DNA of 64,000 nt from Antitrichia curtipendula (Eukaryota; Streptophyta; Bryopsida; Hypnales; Leucodontaceae): NCBI GenBank assembly GCA_951230915.1, contig OX579636.1, forward strand, positions 27,339,567 to 27,403,566, written 5' to 3'. Below the pieces are notes generated by a model. That model saw nothing but the letters and a program-made list of their open reading frames with translations. It was not told the DNA's origin and did no database searches. The position numbers were made by a program, and so were the translations under genes. Shown in pieces: positions 11,162 through 22,135 of the stretch. How positions within the stretch are numbered: position 1 is the first letter of the stretch; each line of letters opens with the position of its first letter.

Positions 11162-14100
11162 CTAGGGAGCCACGTCCTTGAGCATTTTCACCACCTCACG
11201 CATTGAGGGACGACTTGTAGGTGTGTAATTGGTGCACAACATCCCAACTCGCAGGACTTGAACCATCTCACTTTGTGAACTTTTTCCACACCTAGAGTCT
11301 AGGATCTCATACAATCCTTTCGGTGTCAATACTCTATTATGAACCCATTGCACCAAGTTTGCTCCATCCACGCCCTCCACTGGATTTGCAGCACGTTTTC
11401 CAGTCACCAACTCCATCAATACAACGCCAAAGCTATAGATATCAATTTTCTCTGTCACTTGTGTTCCAAATGAGTATTCTGCACCCAACATTCCAACTCC
11501 ATTCACATCATTAGATCCAACATCTCAACCCCAGTCACAATATTAAAAATCATCCATTGCAACTTAGAACAATTATTGACCAACTCTACATCTCTAAGAA
11601 TCCCACTACCCACAACAAATATAGCCTTGGATGAAAGCTCTTCACCTGGAGGGATGTAGCCCACCGAGCCGGCAACTGAAGACAAGTCAAGCGATGCTCC
11701 CGGATCCACCATTCTTGCAATTCCAAAATCAGCCAAGTGTGCTTCATACTCCAAGTCTACCAAAATGTTATTGGACTTCACGTCCCGATGAAGGATTTGT
11801 GGGGAGCAATCGTGGTGCAAATACTCCAATCCCTACCAATACAAAAATGCAAACTCCAAATGTTATTCTCCAAGAACCTACATGCACACAGTTGACTCCC
11901 AAGAAATCAAGTCAAATAGAAATGGAGTGGCACAATTCTACACTATAAAAAAACAATGTTTCTTTATGTCTTAGTGGATAGATTTTTTTGGACATCCAAT
12001 GTAATAAACCATGTTTTCGTATCAGCAATGACATTCAGTACAATATAAAGATGTTATATTGGACATCATTGTTAACATAAAAACATTAGTGTTACATCAG
12101 ATGTCCAAAAAAATCCATCAACTTAGACACAAGTTTTGTATAGTGCTAGTTTGGAAACATAAGGGATGAGCCATAGAAACAAACCGCGGCAGCCCCCGTA
12201 GCTATTCTGTAGCGTATTTCCCATGGGATTGGGTTTGCCTTAGGACTATGCAACAAATCTCCCAAGCTTCCATTGGGCATGTACTCGTACATCAAAAGGT
12301 TGGTATTGCCTTTGGTACAACTACACAAAAGCTTCACAATGTGCCGATGACGAATGTTGGCCACTGTCTTCAACTACACTCCATCCAAGCAAGCAAAACC
12401 CATTCACATCCATAGTCAATTTTTTGAATGAACTATTCAATGTTTGCAAAGAACAACACGTGCACCTTTGCAACCAATGGAAATGATTGTAGGAATTTCC
12501 AAACCTCAGTATTGAAGCCACGATCATAGTGCCCCTCTTCTAAGTCCTCTTTCTTCACATTCCACAGTTTCTTTACAGCCACTATTTCACCATCGCTTAG
12601 TTTGACCTTATACACTTGACCCGAACCGCCAGCTCCAATTATATTTTCTTCTTCCAAGGCCGTGACCTCATCCTCGTGGTATATTTTATTGTGAAATGGC
12701 GTCAACGTCCACAAGCTTTCCTCCTTAGGCAAGTGCAAAACGTCATTCCACAAGGTGCAGTTGAGATAACTTCTGAAAATGAAAACTAACACCACAAATG
12801 CCACAATACCAAATACCCCCACCAACACCATCCATGCTTGCATTTTACCCCCTTTAGATGCCAAGTCTTGGGTAGATGAATTGGAGCCACAAGAGCCCTC
12901 CATGCATAAGTGCGGATTTCCAGTGAAGTTCACCGTCACAAACGTCGCACCATTTTCCTTTGTCGGGATCACCCCCGACAGGTTGTTGAAGGCCACATTC
13001 AGCGACTGCAAATTCACCATGCTCAATACGCCTGTAGGAATTGTTCCTGTGAGGTTGTTCTCCGAGACATCCAGAGTACTGAGTTTGTTGAGATGGGCCA
13101 ACTCGTCGGGAATGGCACCGTCCAGATGGTTCCCGGATAGGTCGAGCTGCACAAGCTCTGTGCAATTGCCCAAGCTTGTAGGAATGGCGCCGCTGAAGGA
13201 ATTAGTGCTCAATGTGAGTTGTGTCAAGCTTGACAAGTTTCCTAGCAGGGGAGTAAGAGTTCCAGTGAATCCATTGGAGTTGGCTTGGAACTTGACCAAG
13301 TTAGTTTGTCCAATCCCTATAGGAATGGGGCCTGAAAATTGGTTATCTTGCACATACAAGATGGAGAGAGACTTTGCATTTTTGATGTTGGCATCTATAC
13401 TTCCATTCAAACGGTTCCCGCTCAATTGCATCCTTATCAAGTTGGCACCTCCCCACAAGCTTGCTGGCACAGGCCCTTCAAAGTAGTTTTCATCTAATCG
13501 CAATACGCTCAAGTTTGTGCAATTGCTATATGAATCAGGAATTGTACCAATCAATTTGTTTTCGTACAATCCAAGAAATTCCAAACTCACATTGTTGCCC
13601 CAACAAAGATACGGAGGCATAGGACCTTCAAGAAGGTTGTGCCCCAAGTCCACCCATTGAAGTAAAGTATTCTTCCCGAGATAATATGGGATTTCACCAG
13701 TTAGTTGATTTCGCTGGAGAAGAAGTCGAGATAATTGTTCCAAACTGGCAATTTCAGAAGGAATTGAGCTACTTAAATTATTAAAGCTCAGGTCAAGATG
13801 TGTGAGAAGCGACAACTTCTTCCAAATCAATGGAATCTGTCCAGTCAGATTATTTGAACTCAGGTCAAGATATGCGAGAAGTGTTAGATTTCCCAAACTG
13901 GTCGGAATCTCTCCACTGAGATTATTTGTACTTAGGACAAGCTTTGTGAGAAGCGTCAAATTTCCTAGATTGGATGGAATCTCTCCACTGAAATTATTGA
14001 TTCCAATGTCAAGCCAAGTCAAGCTACCCCACAAATTTGCTAAGCTTGCCAAATCTCCACTCAAGCCATTAGAGAAAGCAATTACTTGCCAAAGTCTGTT

Positions 14101-15288
14101 GCACTGCAATAGAGAGCTCGGGAAAGGCCCTGTCAATTGATTTGAAAAAAGCCATAATGTTGTCAAGTTCGGCATGCTTCCAAACATATCTGGAATGTGA
14201 CCACTCAGTAAATTGTTGCCTAGATTGAGTACTTCCAAATGCGACAAACTCTCAAGAGAGGGAATGGAGCCTATGATGTGGCACCTCTCAAGATGAAGAA
14301 TCCTCAACTTTGTTAGCGTCAATAGGCCTACTGGGAATAGAGATGGTGGAAAATTCACGCCGTGGAGGCGAAGATCCTCAATGCCCTCCCATAAGCTCAC
14401 ATTGGGCCATGGCACCATGTCTAGGGCATCTAAGTCTGAGCCTAGCCATAAAACTTTCAAGTTTGGAATGCTGAAGAAGCCCAAAGGTAGTGTACCATTC
14501 CAATTGTTATGTGACAAACACAATTCCTCAAGCTTTGTGAGAGAAAGAATGGAATCTGGCATTTGACCTTCGAAGAAATTACTGCCAAGACGTAAAACTT
14601 GCAACCCTTGGAGCTCGTCAAATTTGTTCTCCACAGTACCTTCAAAGTTATCATTTGTTAGATCAATCACTTGTAGATGTTGGAGTTTAGGAAAGTCATC
14701 TGGAAATTTTCCACCAATGAGGGTCCAACTCAAGTTGAGGTACACCAATTTAGAGCAGTTTACAATATCTTCAGGGAAATTTCCGCTTAAACTTGTGTTT
14801 CCCACATTCAAGATTGTAAGATTCACAAACTTTGCTGCATGACAACACAGTTTATGTCAATTAAGATAACCTCACCCAAGTTCAAAGTCCATATGCCTCC
14901 TATTCATTGCACCACTTTAAAATCAAAGACATGTAACCTAAAATAACAAACCCACAATAATAGTATGAAGCTACTTACAAGGCGTAAAGGCGTGGATATC
15001 TCCAGCCAGATGGCAAAAAGGAAGAGGGGAGAAGTCCAACACAGTTACGGACCCTTGGGTGCATTTCACACCATTCCACAAACAAGGACTGTTATCTGAG
15101 GCATTCCAGTTGCTCAAGCTATCATCTGTATCCTCCAAAAAATCTTGCTTCCACTTGAACAGCACCCGGCCTTCTTCATTAAGACATAATACACATCTAG
15201 AAAATACACCGATGCATGCCATAGCCCACAAGAGATAAACCTTGCATAGCCATCTGCCATCCAAACTTCTCTCCATCTCTAGCCACAA
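11162..15288 (-). CDS. LRR receptor-like kinase, LRR-XI/HAESA-like
   Basis: A five-exon gene: 15288-14979, 14834-12505, 12373-12185, 11832-11646 and 11478-11162. All junctions are GT-AG and phase-consistent, giving about 1110 residues (MERS at 15276 is an alternative start). A hydrophobic signal peptide is followed by an LRR cap ([11 protein letters not shown]) and more than twenty plant-type LRRs of the form LxxLxLxxNxLxGxIP. The membrane segment is near residue 770. The kinase has a glycine loop ([12 protein letters not shown], about 835), VAVKK, the alpha-C Glu in [12 protein letters not shown] (Asp about 960), ADFG (about 979) and GYIPPEY, where APE is PPE. All catalytic residues are present, so it is probably an active Ser/Thr kinase at the plasma membrane. 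LRR-XI kinases perceive small secreted peptides; the ligand here is unknown. Closest by memory to HAESA/HSL1-type sequences; orthology is unproven. Confidence 0.88.
11941..12145. mobile_element. CACTA-type MITE in receptor-kinase intron 3
   Basis: The element starts CACTATAAAAAAAC and ends GTTTTGTATAGTG. Longer inverted similarity reaches inward through GATTTTTTTGGACATC and GATGTCCAAAAAAATC. It is flanked by CTA at 11938-11940 and 12146-12148, a 3-bp target duplication as expected for CACTA elements. At 205 bp it carries no gene. It lies in the intron between kinase exons 3 and 4 and does not touch the splice sites. Confidence 0.75.
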
Positions 15289-17300
15289 ATGGGCACTCTA
15301 GTATCACTCAATAGTGACAATTCCCTTGATGTGCCTATTACTCAAAGTAGGCTTCACTGCATAGGGCTCAAAACATCCTGATGTCAATAACAAGGAAACC
15401 TTCTATTAAATTGGAAAAATATCAAGTTATACACTTCGTAATTTCTTCTTCTAAGAAGTTCAATCTCCAATCCAATCTTATACATACATATTTTCAAGAC
15501 TTCAAAGGACACTCACAAATCCAAAATACTCCCCAAACCACTCACAACTCAAATTTCTCAAGCCTCCACCAAATTGTCTCTAAACTATTGGTAAACCGAT
15601 CAAAGTGAAGATTTCACCTTAATCAAGAAGTATCCAAAGTAAAGACCACTAGAAATTTGGAGAGATTGAAGAACCATTACTTCAAAGCATTGAGTGGGAA
15701 ATTCTACTATAAACATAGAATACAACTCCCCAAAAAAATATGTGAAGCATAGATACCTAGCTAGCAATGCACTCCTTGCTTAGACTTTGTAACATTGCTA
15801 AAGCTTAGTAAATGAAGAAGTTGATACAAGCACCTACTATCATTGCAATGTTGAACATTACAAATATAGTTCACCATCATTGTATGTGACATTCTAAATA
15901 GGGTTCAATAAAGTTGCTTGCATCAAGATATAATCTCACTTATAACAAGCTAGACTTCAACTTGTACAAATTTCAAAGAGAGGTAGCTCCATTCTTCTTA
16001 AAGAAATATTTGCATGTTTCAAACAAAGCCTAGTTTAAATTAGGAGCTTGAAAATCCTAAAACCCACATCCTTTGAGGTGTTTTACCTTCAAAACAAGAC
16101 TAAAGGTTCAAAACATGATGATACCTTTTTTAAGCAAATCCCATAGGTGTTAGCAATGTCAAATAGACAAAAAAATCAAGAGAAAATTAATACTTGCAAT
16201 ATAAAATTGCACAGAATAGACATCTAACCTTTTCAAAATTGTTTAGAAGAAGGAAACCAACAAACTTGACAACATAGTGTTTTATGTACTAATGGACATC
16301 ATCAATGTTGAAACACATAAAATGTAGAAATACCATAAATAATTTAAATAAGCATTTCAACCTATAGGATATGGAGATTTCCTTGAAAATTTGAGCTCAA
16401 TATGTGCAAAAACAAAGATGAATAAGAATACAAAAAATACAAAAATAAATTCTTTAAGAATTAGTATTTTTTGCAATGTAAATGTGGATTCCTCAATTGA
16501 ACCCCATTCTTGTCATATAATTTATTCTAATATGTAATGTTGTAATTTCTAAAACTTTATTTTTTTTCTTTATTTAAAAAAATAACAAAAAAATTCTTAC
16601 TTACTTCAAAAATTTGGAAAAATGAATAGCAATAGAAAATAAAGTTAGCTGAATAATGGCATTTGACTTAAATGCCATTGGCAAGGGTGTTTGGTGTGTA
16701 AAATAATAAATAATAAATAAATAAATCTTCACACCAATCTCCATTGCTAATTGTACTTCCTACAAAAATCAAATTAATTGAATAATTTCTATTATATTTA
16801 CTAATTTGTTCTATGAAATTATAACAATGAAAAATTTAAATAAAACAAATTGAATATTTTTGCAATAATAGAAAACCAGTAATATCACATACTACGAGTA
16901 TATGATTGATATTTTAAAAGACTAAATTTAAATCAAACACAATGTTTGATCATTTTGCAATGGATGACTAGATGAGGTCCTTTAGGAGTTAAAGAAATTC
17001 TATACAAATGTAATAACACAGATAAAGGTCACATCACCTACAAGCTATACTCTTTCTAGTCCCACTACTCTAAAGGTCAAATAACCAAAAATATTTTAGG
17101 CAAAGTAGGCAAACCTATCTTTAATCACAAGTTGCCAAAGAAGATATTCATGGAAAATCCCAACTAATTAAAACAACCTAAATGGACAAGTTGCAAAAGG
17201 TGGAGAAATATACCAAAGGGATATGAACTAAAATAGATTAAATCAATTTTAAGCCATATTATACTAGGGACAATCAAGACAAACATTTTACTCCTCACAA
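15289..17300. other. AT-rich DNA upstream of the receptor kinase
   Basis: No gene recognised. The first few hundred bases must contain the kinase promoter, but I could not pick a convincing TATA element. A purely A/T-rich stretch lies at 16480-16860. Confidence 0.45.
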
Positions 17301-17329
17301 TACAGAGAATGATGCACATGCTGTATCCC

Positions 17330-19200
17330 TCACCTGAAGGTGCGATTTTGCACTACGAAATACTTTGTTCCCTAGATAGCTTCACGCATCTGCAAGACGG
17401 AACATCGCCGCACATGGTAATCACTTCTCACTTCTCCAATTCAACACTGAACTTTCAGACCGCGAAGACCTACGCAGCATGATCTGTAACAGCAGCCGAG
17501 GAGACAAAGCTAGTCTAAACCTTGAGCTCATGATTCACATGACGCTCTGTCACCCTAACGCAATACTTACAAGAACCCAAGTCGTTGTTGTGGTGCATTA
17601 CATTTAAACCACTTGCCCATGGCAAGACAATCTAAAATCGCAAACTGGCTAAGACCTTCCCTGCAGAATCGACCCAACTACAGTAATTACGACAACGGAG
17701 ATCAACAAGTTGCATAACAACCGATCAAAACTTGCTTGCCCCAATGTTGGGCAGACTCCATTCTCAGCAAGAATTAATTGATCAACAAAGACATCTCAAT
17801 CCCAACCATATCGACAAGATGCAAATGCAGCCACTAGCTCGTACCTCGAGGTGAGAATTCGCAAGGAGCTTGCAGGCTTGTTTCCCTCAATGGCTTCACG
17901 GCTCTGCAAGACAGAATATCGCCACAGATTAGTACCCACGATCGAGTCTTCAACTTCCACACACCAAAGCCGAAACTCTAACTTAGAACTTTCAGACCAA
18001 CAAAACCTAGTGCCCGGGGTGTGATGCGTAACGCCTGACGAAGAAACCTGTGACAAGTACTGCAACATCAGCTCATAATACAAGCTGCTCTCGCGCATGC
18101 ATCTCGGAGATGGATTCAATTTTTCGGTAAGCCCAAGAGAGCGGACATTTCACCTCGATCGACAAGCATCCCCATGACCCACTAGTCGAAATTCGCAAGC
18201 GGGGGCAGCGACCACTACGTTCCTCAAGAATGCACCGTCCAAGCGCGTGGAGTAGCGAGGTCGGAGAACAAGGAAAGGGCTCCGTTGGCTCTCTCGGGAA
18301 GCTCGGCGTGCAAAGGACGGCACCACCATTGCCACAGTAGTGCGACCGCAAACGATCTTTCCTCTTCTCGCCCTCGGTCCAGCTGACTTGGGAGTGGAAT
18401 CTCTAGGCCTCCACAGTACTGCTCACCGCCAATGCCACACTAGTGCGACCGCAAACGGTCTTTCCTCTTCTCGCCCTCGGTCCAGCTGACTTGGGAGTGG
18501 AATCTCGAGGCCTCTACAGTACTGCTCACCGCCAATGCTACAGTAATGCTTCCGCAAAACGCCTTCCCTGTTCTCGCCCTCGGTCCAGCTAACCTGGGAG
18601 TGGAATCTCTAGGTCTCTATACTATTCACCGCCAATGCTACAGTAATGCTTCCGCAAAACGCCTTCCCTGTTCTCGGCCTCGGTCCAGCTAACCTGGGAG
18701 TGGAATCTCTAGGCCTCTACAACACTGTACATAAGCGTCTTGACTGAAATAGAGCCTAGAAACTTACTTAGAAATCCCAGAGACCCAGACTACCAAGACC
18801 TAGTGCCCAGGGCTTGATCCGTAAGGCTAAACGAAGAAACCTGGGACAAGTACTGCAACAACTCACAATTAATATGAGCTGCTCTCGTGCATGCATCTCA
18901 AGAGAGCGGAGACTTCACCTCGACCCACCAGTCGAAATTTGCAGGGAGCCTGAATCCGGCCTTCACGAGCGGGGGCAGCAGCCACTGGGTTCATAAAAAA
19001 TGCACCATCCAAGTGCGTGGAGTAGCGACGTCGGAGAACAAGGAAAGGATTCCCTTGACTCTCTCGGGAACGGCTCGGCGCGCAAAGGACGGCACCACCA
19101 CTGCCACAGTGCAAAATGTCTCTCCTTGTTCTCGCCCTCGATCAGTCGGTCCAGCTAGCCTGAGAGTGGAATCTCTAGGTCTCTACAGTACAGTGCTGTA
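17330..19200. repeat. GC-rich block of diverged segmental duplications
   Basis: Three diverged copies of one segment lie at about 17330-17530, 17840-18370 and 18790-19190. Shared landmarks are CTAGTGCCC, GAAGAAACCTG, GACAAGTACTGCAAC, GCTGCTCTCG, GGAGTAGCGA and GTCGGAGAACAAGGAAAGG. The block is clearly richer in G+C than its surroundings. Open frames exist on both strands but none has a recognisable domain. Its nature (satellite-like unit, long terminal repeat or promoter duplication) is unresolved. Confidence 0.55.
18346..18750. repeat. Four tandem units of about 100-103 bp
   Basis: The landmark CCGCAAA recurs at 18346, 18449, 18552 and 18652, each followed by CTCGGTCCAGCT, CTGGGAGTGGAATCTC or a close variant, and CTACAGTACT-like sequence. 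The unit length is thus 100-103 bp. A further diverged unit follows the third segmental copy at about 19110-19200. Units share GC-rich composition and have no open frame. Confidence 0.75.
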
Positions 19201-19269
19201 CATGTGGGGTTGCAGCCATTGTGAGACGTTATGTCTCCCCATCCTCTCCGCTCATCATGTGTCCTCAGA

Positions 19270-19797
19270 AATGCCTGAAACGAAGACCAATCCAAACCGC
19301 AAGTAAACGACAGACAGGAAACTATCATGATCTTTGTCAATAGTTGGGTTGTTTTTTTAATTTTTATAAAGTACCCAAGTGGGAATATAAAATTTTATAG
19401 TGGTTCTCAACATTCATCCACATATTGGATAGAAAATATCACATTAGCACTCATATATCAAATATCCATAATTCTATTCTCATCCAAGATTTCATCCAAG
19501 ATTCTTTTGTATTTTGAAAGTTTTATAGCAAAAAGAAGTTCATGGTTTATCATCATTTTTTAGGCAAATTATTTTTTTCAAGTGCAATTGGCACTATGAA
19601 GTGGAAAAAAAAAGAGGCATGGTTGCCAATATCCTCAAAAGCAAGTAGTTAGAGAGTCGATTGAAATAACCTTGTGTGTGCACACAGAGTCTTCCATGTT
19701 CGTCAAGGTAGGCAATGGATGTGCTCAAGCAATGGGGAAGAAGACTTTACTGACAAGCAGGATTTGTACCATCCATATAACAAACTCTTGACATACC
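19270..19797. other. No gene seen
   Basis: AT-rich sequence between the GC-rich duplicated block and the TTAA element. A 78-codon frame at 19327-19563 is A/T-driven and has no motif. Confidence 0.4.
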
Positions 19798-19801
19798 TTA
19801 A

Positions 19802-21225
19802 CTCCTAAAGTCTCAAGGCCTCTTTTTCATCAAAAAACACTCAAACTTGTCATTTCTATAGTAAAGAGAAAAAAAATTAATATTATTTCGCGTATCTAAC
19901 CATAGGATCTTGTATTAGACTAGTATAAAAATGTGGAAGAAATTTCACAAACTTTGATTGTTTAAATTGCAAGATGTTTGCATTTAAAGTGAAGGAAATA
20001 AGTTTTTTTGCACCTTACTCAACTACATTTTTGGCTTTGAAATTTTGTAATTTCTAATTTTTGCTCTGCTAATTTTGAATTTCTAATTTTATATGATAAA
20101 GAATTGAGTTTAGAATCTAGAAAAAAAAAATTGTTGTTTCATGTGCCATTTAAGGGTTAGGAGTGACCTATATAAGCCTCAACTAAATAAAATAAATAAA
20201 TGAATATGACTAATTAGGTACAATACTTCTTCCTCTAGTTTCAATATAAACTTTGGAGTACCATCCCAATGCTGAAGTGATATCAAAGAGTAATGTCACA
20301 AATGCCTTAACTCCTTAGCACCTAAATCTTTTCATGAATTCTTGCATAATTTTTCTTATATCTTTATAAATATATATTGTTTATTTCAATTTCAAATTTT
20401 TATTTTTCAAAAAAGTGATTTTTAAAGAAGTTTTTTTTGTTGCTTAGGCTACTCGCCAAGCAATGAAAACTACATATTATACAATAACTTTTTGACAATG
20501 CAGTCAAGAATTATAAAAATTGTTGGATCGTAAAGCTACTCCTCGGTAAAATGCTCGGGGAGGTCACTTAGAGTGTCCATTAGAAACCACGTGCAATCAA
20601 AACTTTGGACCCCCTATTTACTTTTTGAATTTTAAATAAAACAAAATTAAAACAAAATGAATAGATTTTCCTACTTTGAAAGTTTATGTTTTGAATTATT
20701 GATATTTTTATTTGTTAATCATAATTAGTTACAAATTTTTGAAGTAAAAAGATACACTATAGAACTGAAAAATAACTTTCACACCCCTATATTATATAAT
20801 AAAAAATTGTCTAAAAAATGAACAAAAAATTCCTAAAAATAACTCTCTATTGAAAGCTCATTTTGAGTTGAATATTGATTCAATGGTCATCTAAATGTGT
20901 TCTCTATAATTTTTTGAGTTGAAAAACATGCCATTTTAGTTCATTTTCAACCTCTTCTAGAAATCATTTCATATTTTATTTGAGTTAGAAAATTTGGCAA
21001 TAGAAACCTATAGTCATTATTAAACAATGCTCAAAATTTTAGGTTGAGATTATAGTTTATTAGAAACCACTTGTTCGCACGTGGTTTGTTGTAGTAGAAC
21101 TAAGTGACCTCCCCGAGGTAAAATGTTGTGTTAAAATTTAAAATAAATAAAATAAAAATTCCATTCATAGTGAGCTGCCCAAAATTGCTATGTTGCCAAA
21201 AAAAAACACTTTGGTCCTTTAGAGG
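19802..21225. mobile_element. TTAA-target MITE family, piggyBac-like, copy 1
   Basis: TTAA flanks the segment (19798-19801 and 21226-21229). Its ends are CTCCTAAAG and CTTTAGAGG, variants of the CCCCTAAAGG ends of the copies at 37 and 45 kb. Internal landmarks shared with those copies include the block around TAGGATCTTGTA, the GAAGAAATTTCA block and GTGAGCTGCCC near the right end. It is interrupted by a hAT-like MITE (20554-21117). TTAA targets and CCC-starting ends are known features of piggyBac elements. No transposase is encoded. Confidence 0.7.
20554..21117. mobile_element. hAT-like MITE nested in the TTAA element
   Basis: The exact 18-bp terminal inverted repeat CTCGGGGAGGTCACTTAG (and its complement at the right end) is flanked by the 8-bp direct repeat GTAAAATG (20546-20553 and 21118-21125). 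Uninterrupted copies of the host element at about 37912 and 46791 show the pre-insertion arrangement with only one 8-bp segment at this point. An 8-bp duplication is characteristic of the hAT superfamily. The 564-bp interior is non-coding. Confidence 0.8.
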
Positions 21226-21456
21226 TTAAGCAAAATCAGTGAACTTCAATGAGAACTTTGTCGAATACCTAAGCACTAGACATCTATTGCTTCTTATTGC
21301 TGTAAGTCACTCAATTTTTGGATTATGAAAAATGCATAGCATGCCATAGCAACTCAAAAGTAACCTTTGATGCTTACAAAATTTAAACAACATGCATTCA
21401 ACCATATGTGCACATTTGAAATATATTCTAACCAACATTTGGGGAGCTACGGATTA

Positions 21457-21497
21457 GGTAACCTTGCCCTGGAGCCCGGCTACGGGCGAGGTTACCG
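21457..21497. repeat. Hairpin in the left element end
   Basis: GGTAACCTTGCCC and GGGCGAGGTTACC form a 13-bp stem with one mismatch around a short GC-rich loop. It lies just inside the left end of the Crypton-like element and could be part of a recombinase binding site. Confidence 0.55.
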
Positions 21498-22135
21498 GAC
21501 GTAATCGGTTACGCGAGCTGAAAAGCTTCAAACGGATTCCAGGTACAGCCGGTACCCTGGCCCACTCTTTTGAAATTTAAATTTTTTTCTTTTTAGCGGT
21601 GGCGGGGTGAGTTGGTGGCGGGGTGAGTGAGCAAACAGTGGACGTGTCGGTTTCTCATTGGTTCACATGTAGCTTAGGGTTTCACTGGGGCTGGGGTTTC
21701 TGCGTATTGTTTTGCTTGTGCATCGTCATTTTTGCTCTGATTTGCTTGTTTCTTGTATGCTTGCGCTCGCATGCTTGCAAGTGTGCAGCGCTTGCATGCC
21801 TGCAAGTGTGTAACGCAAGCATGCGAACTTTAGTTTGAGAGTCCCTTTTGAGAGTCATAGTTTGAGAGTGCCACAGTTTGAGAGCGCCGCATTGCTTTTG
21901 CTGTAGTTTTAGAGTCACGCGATTGAAACCGCATTGCTTCTGGTTAGTTTTCTATGCACCAAGCATGCGTGCTTTATACAATGTAGGAGTTTTTGTTACT
22001 TTGATGAGCTTACATTTACAATAGAGTTGTGAAAGAATAGAATCAAATTTTCAACAATTAAAGAGGTGTTGAATCTTTGGTTCTATTCTTTCAAGAAATT
22101 GTATACTAAATTTGATAGACAACAAACATCTCAAA

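Noticed and set aside
12779..13486. 235-codon plus-strand open frame
   Set aside because: It is antisense to the LRR-kinase exon; its regularity mirrors the leucine-rich repeats.
17796..18351. Open frames in the GC-rich duplicated block
   Set aside because: Open on both strands because of high G+C; the frames are not preserved between the duplicate copies.
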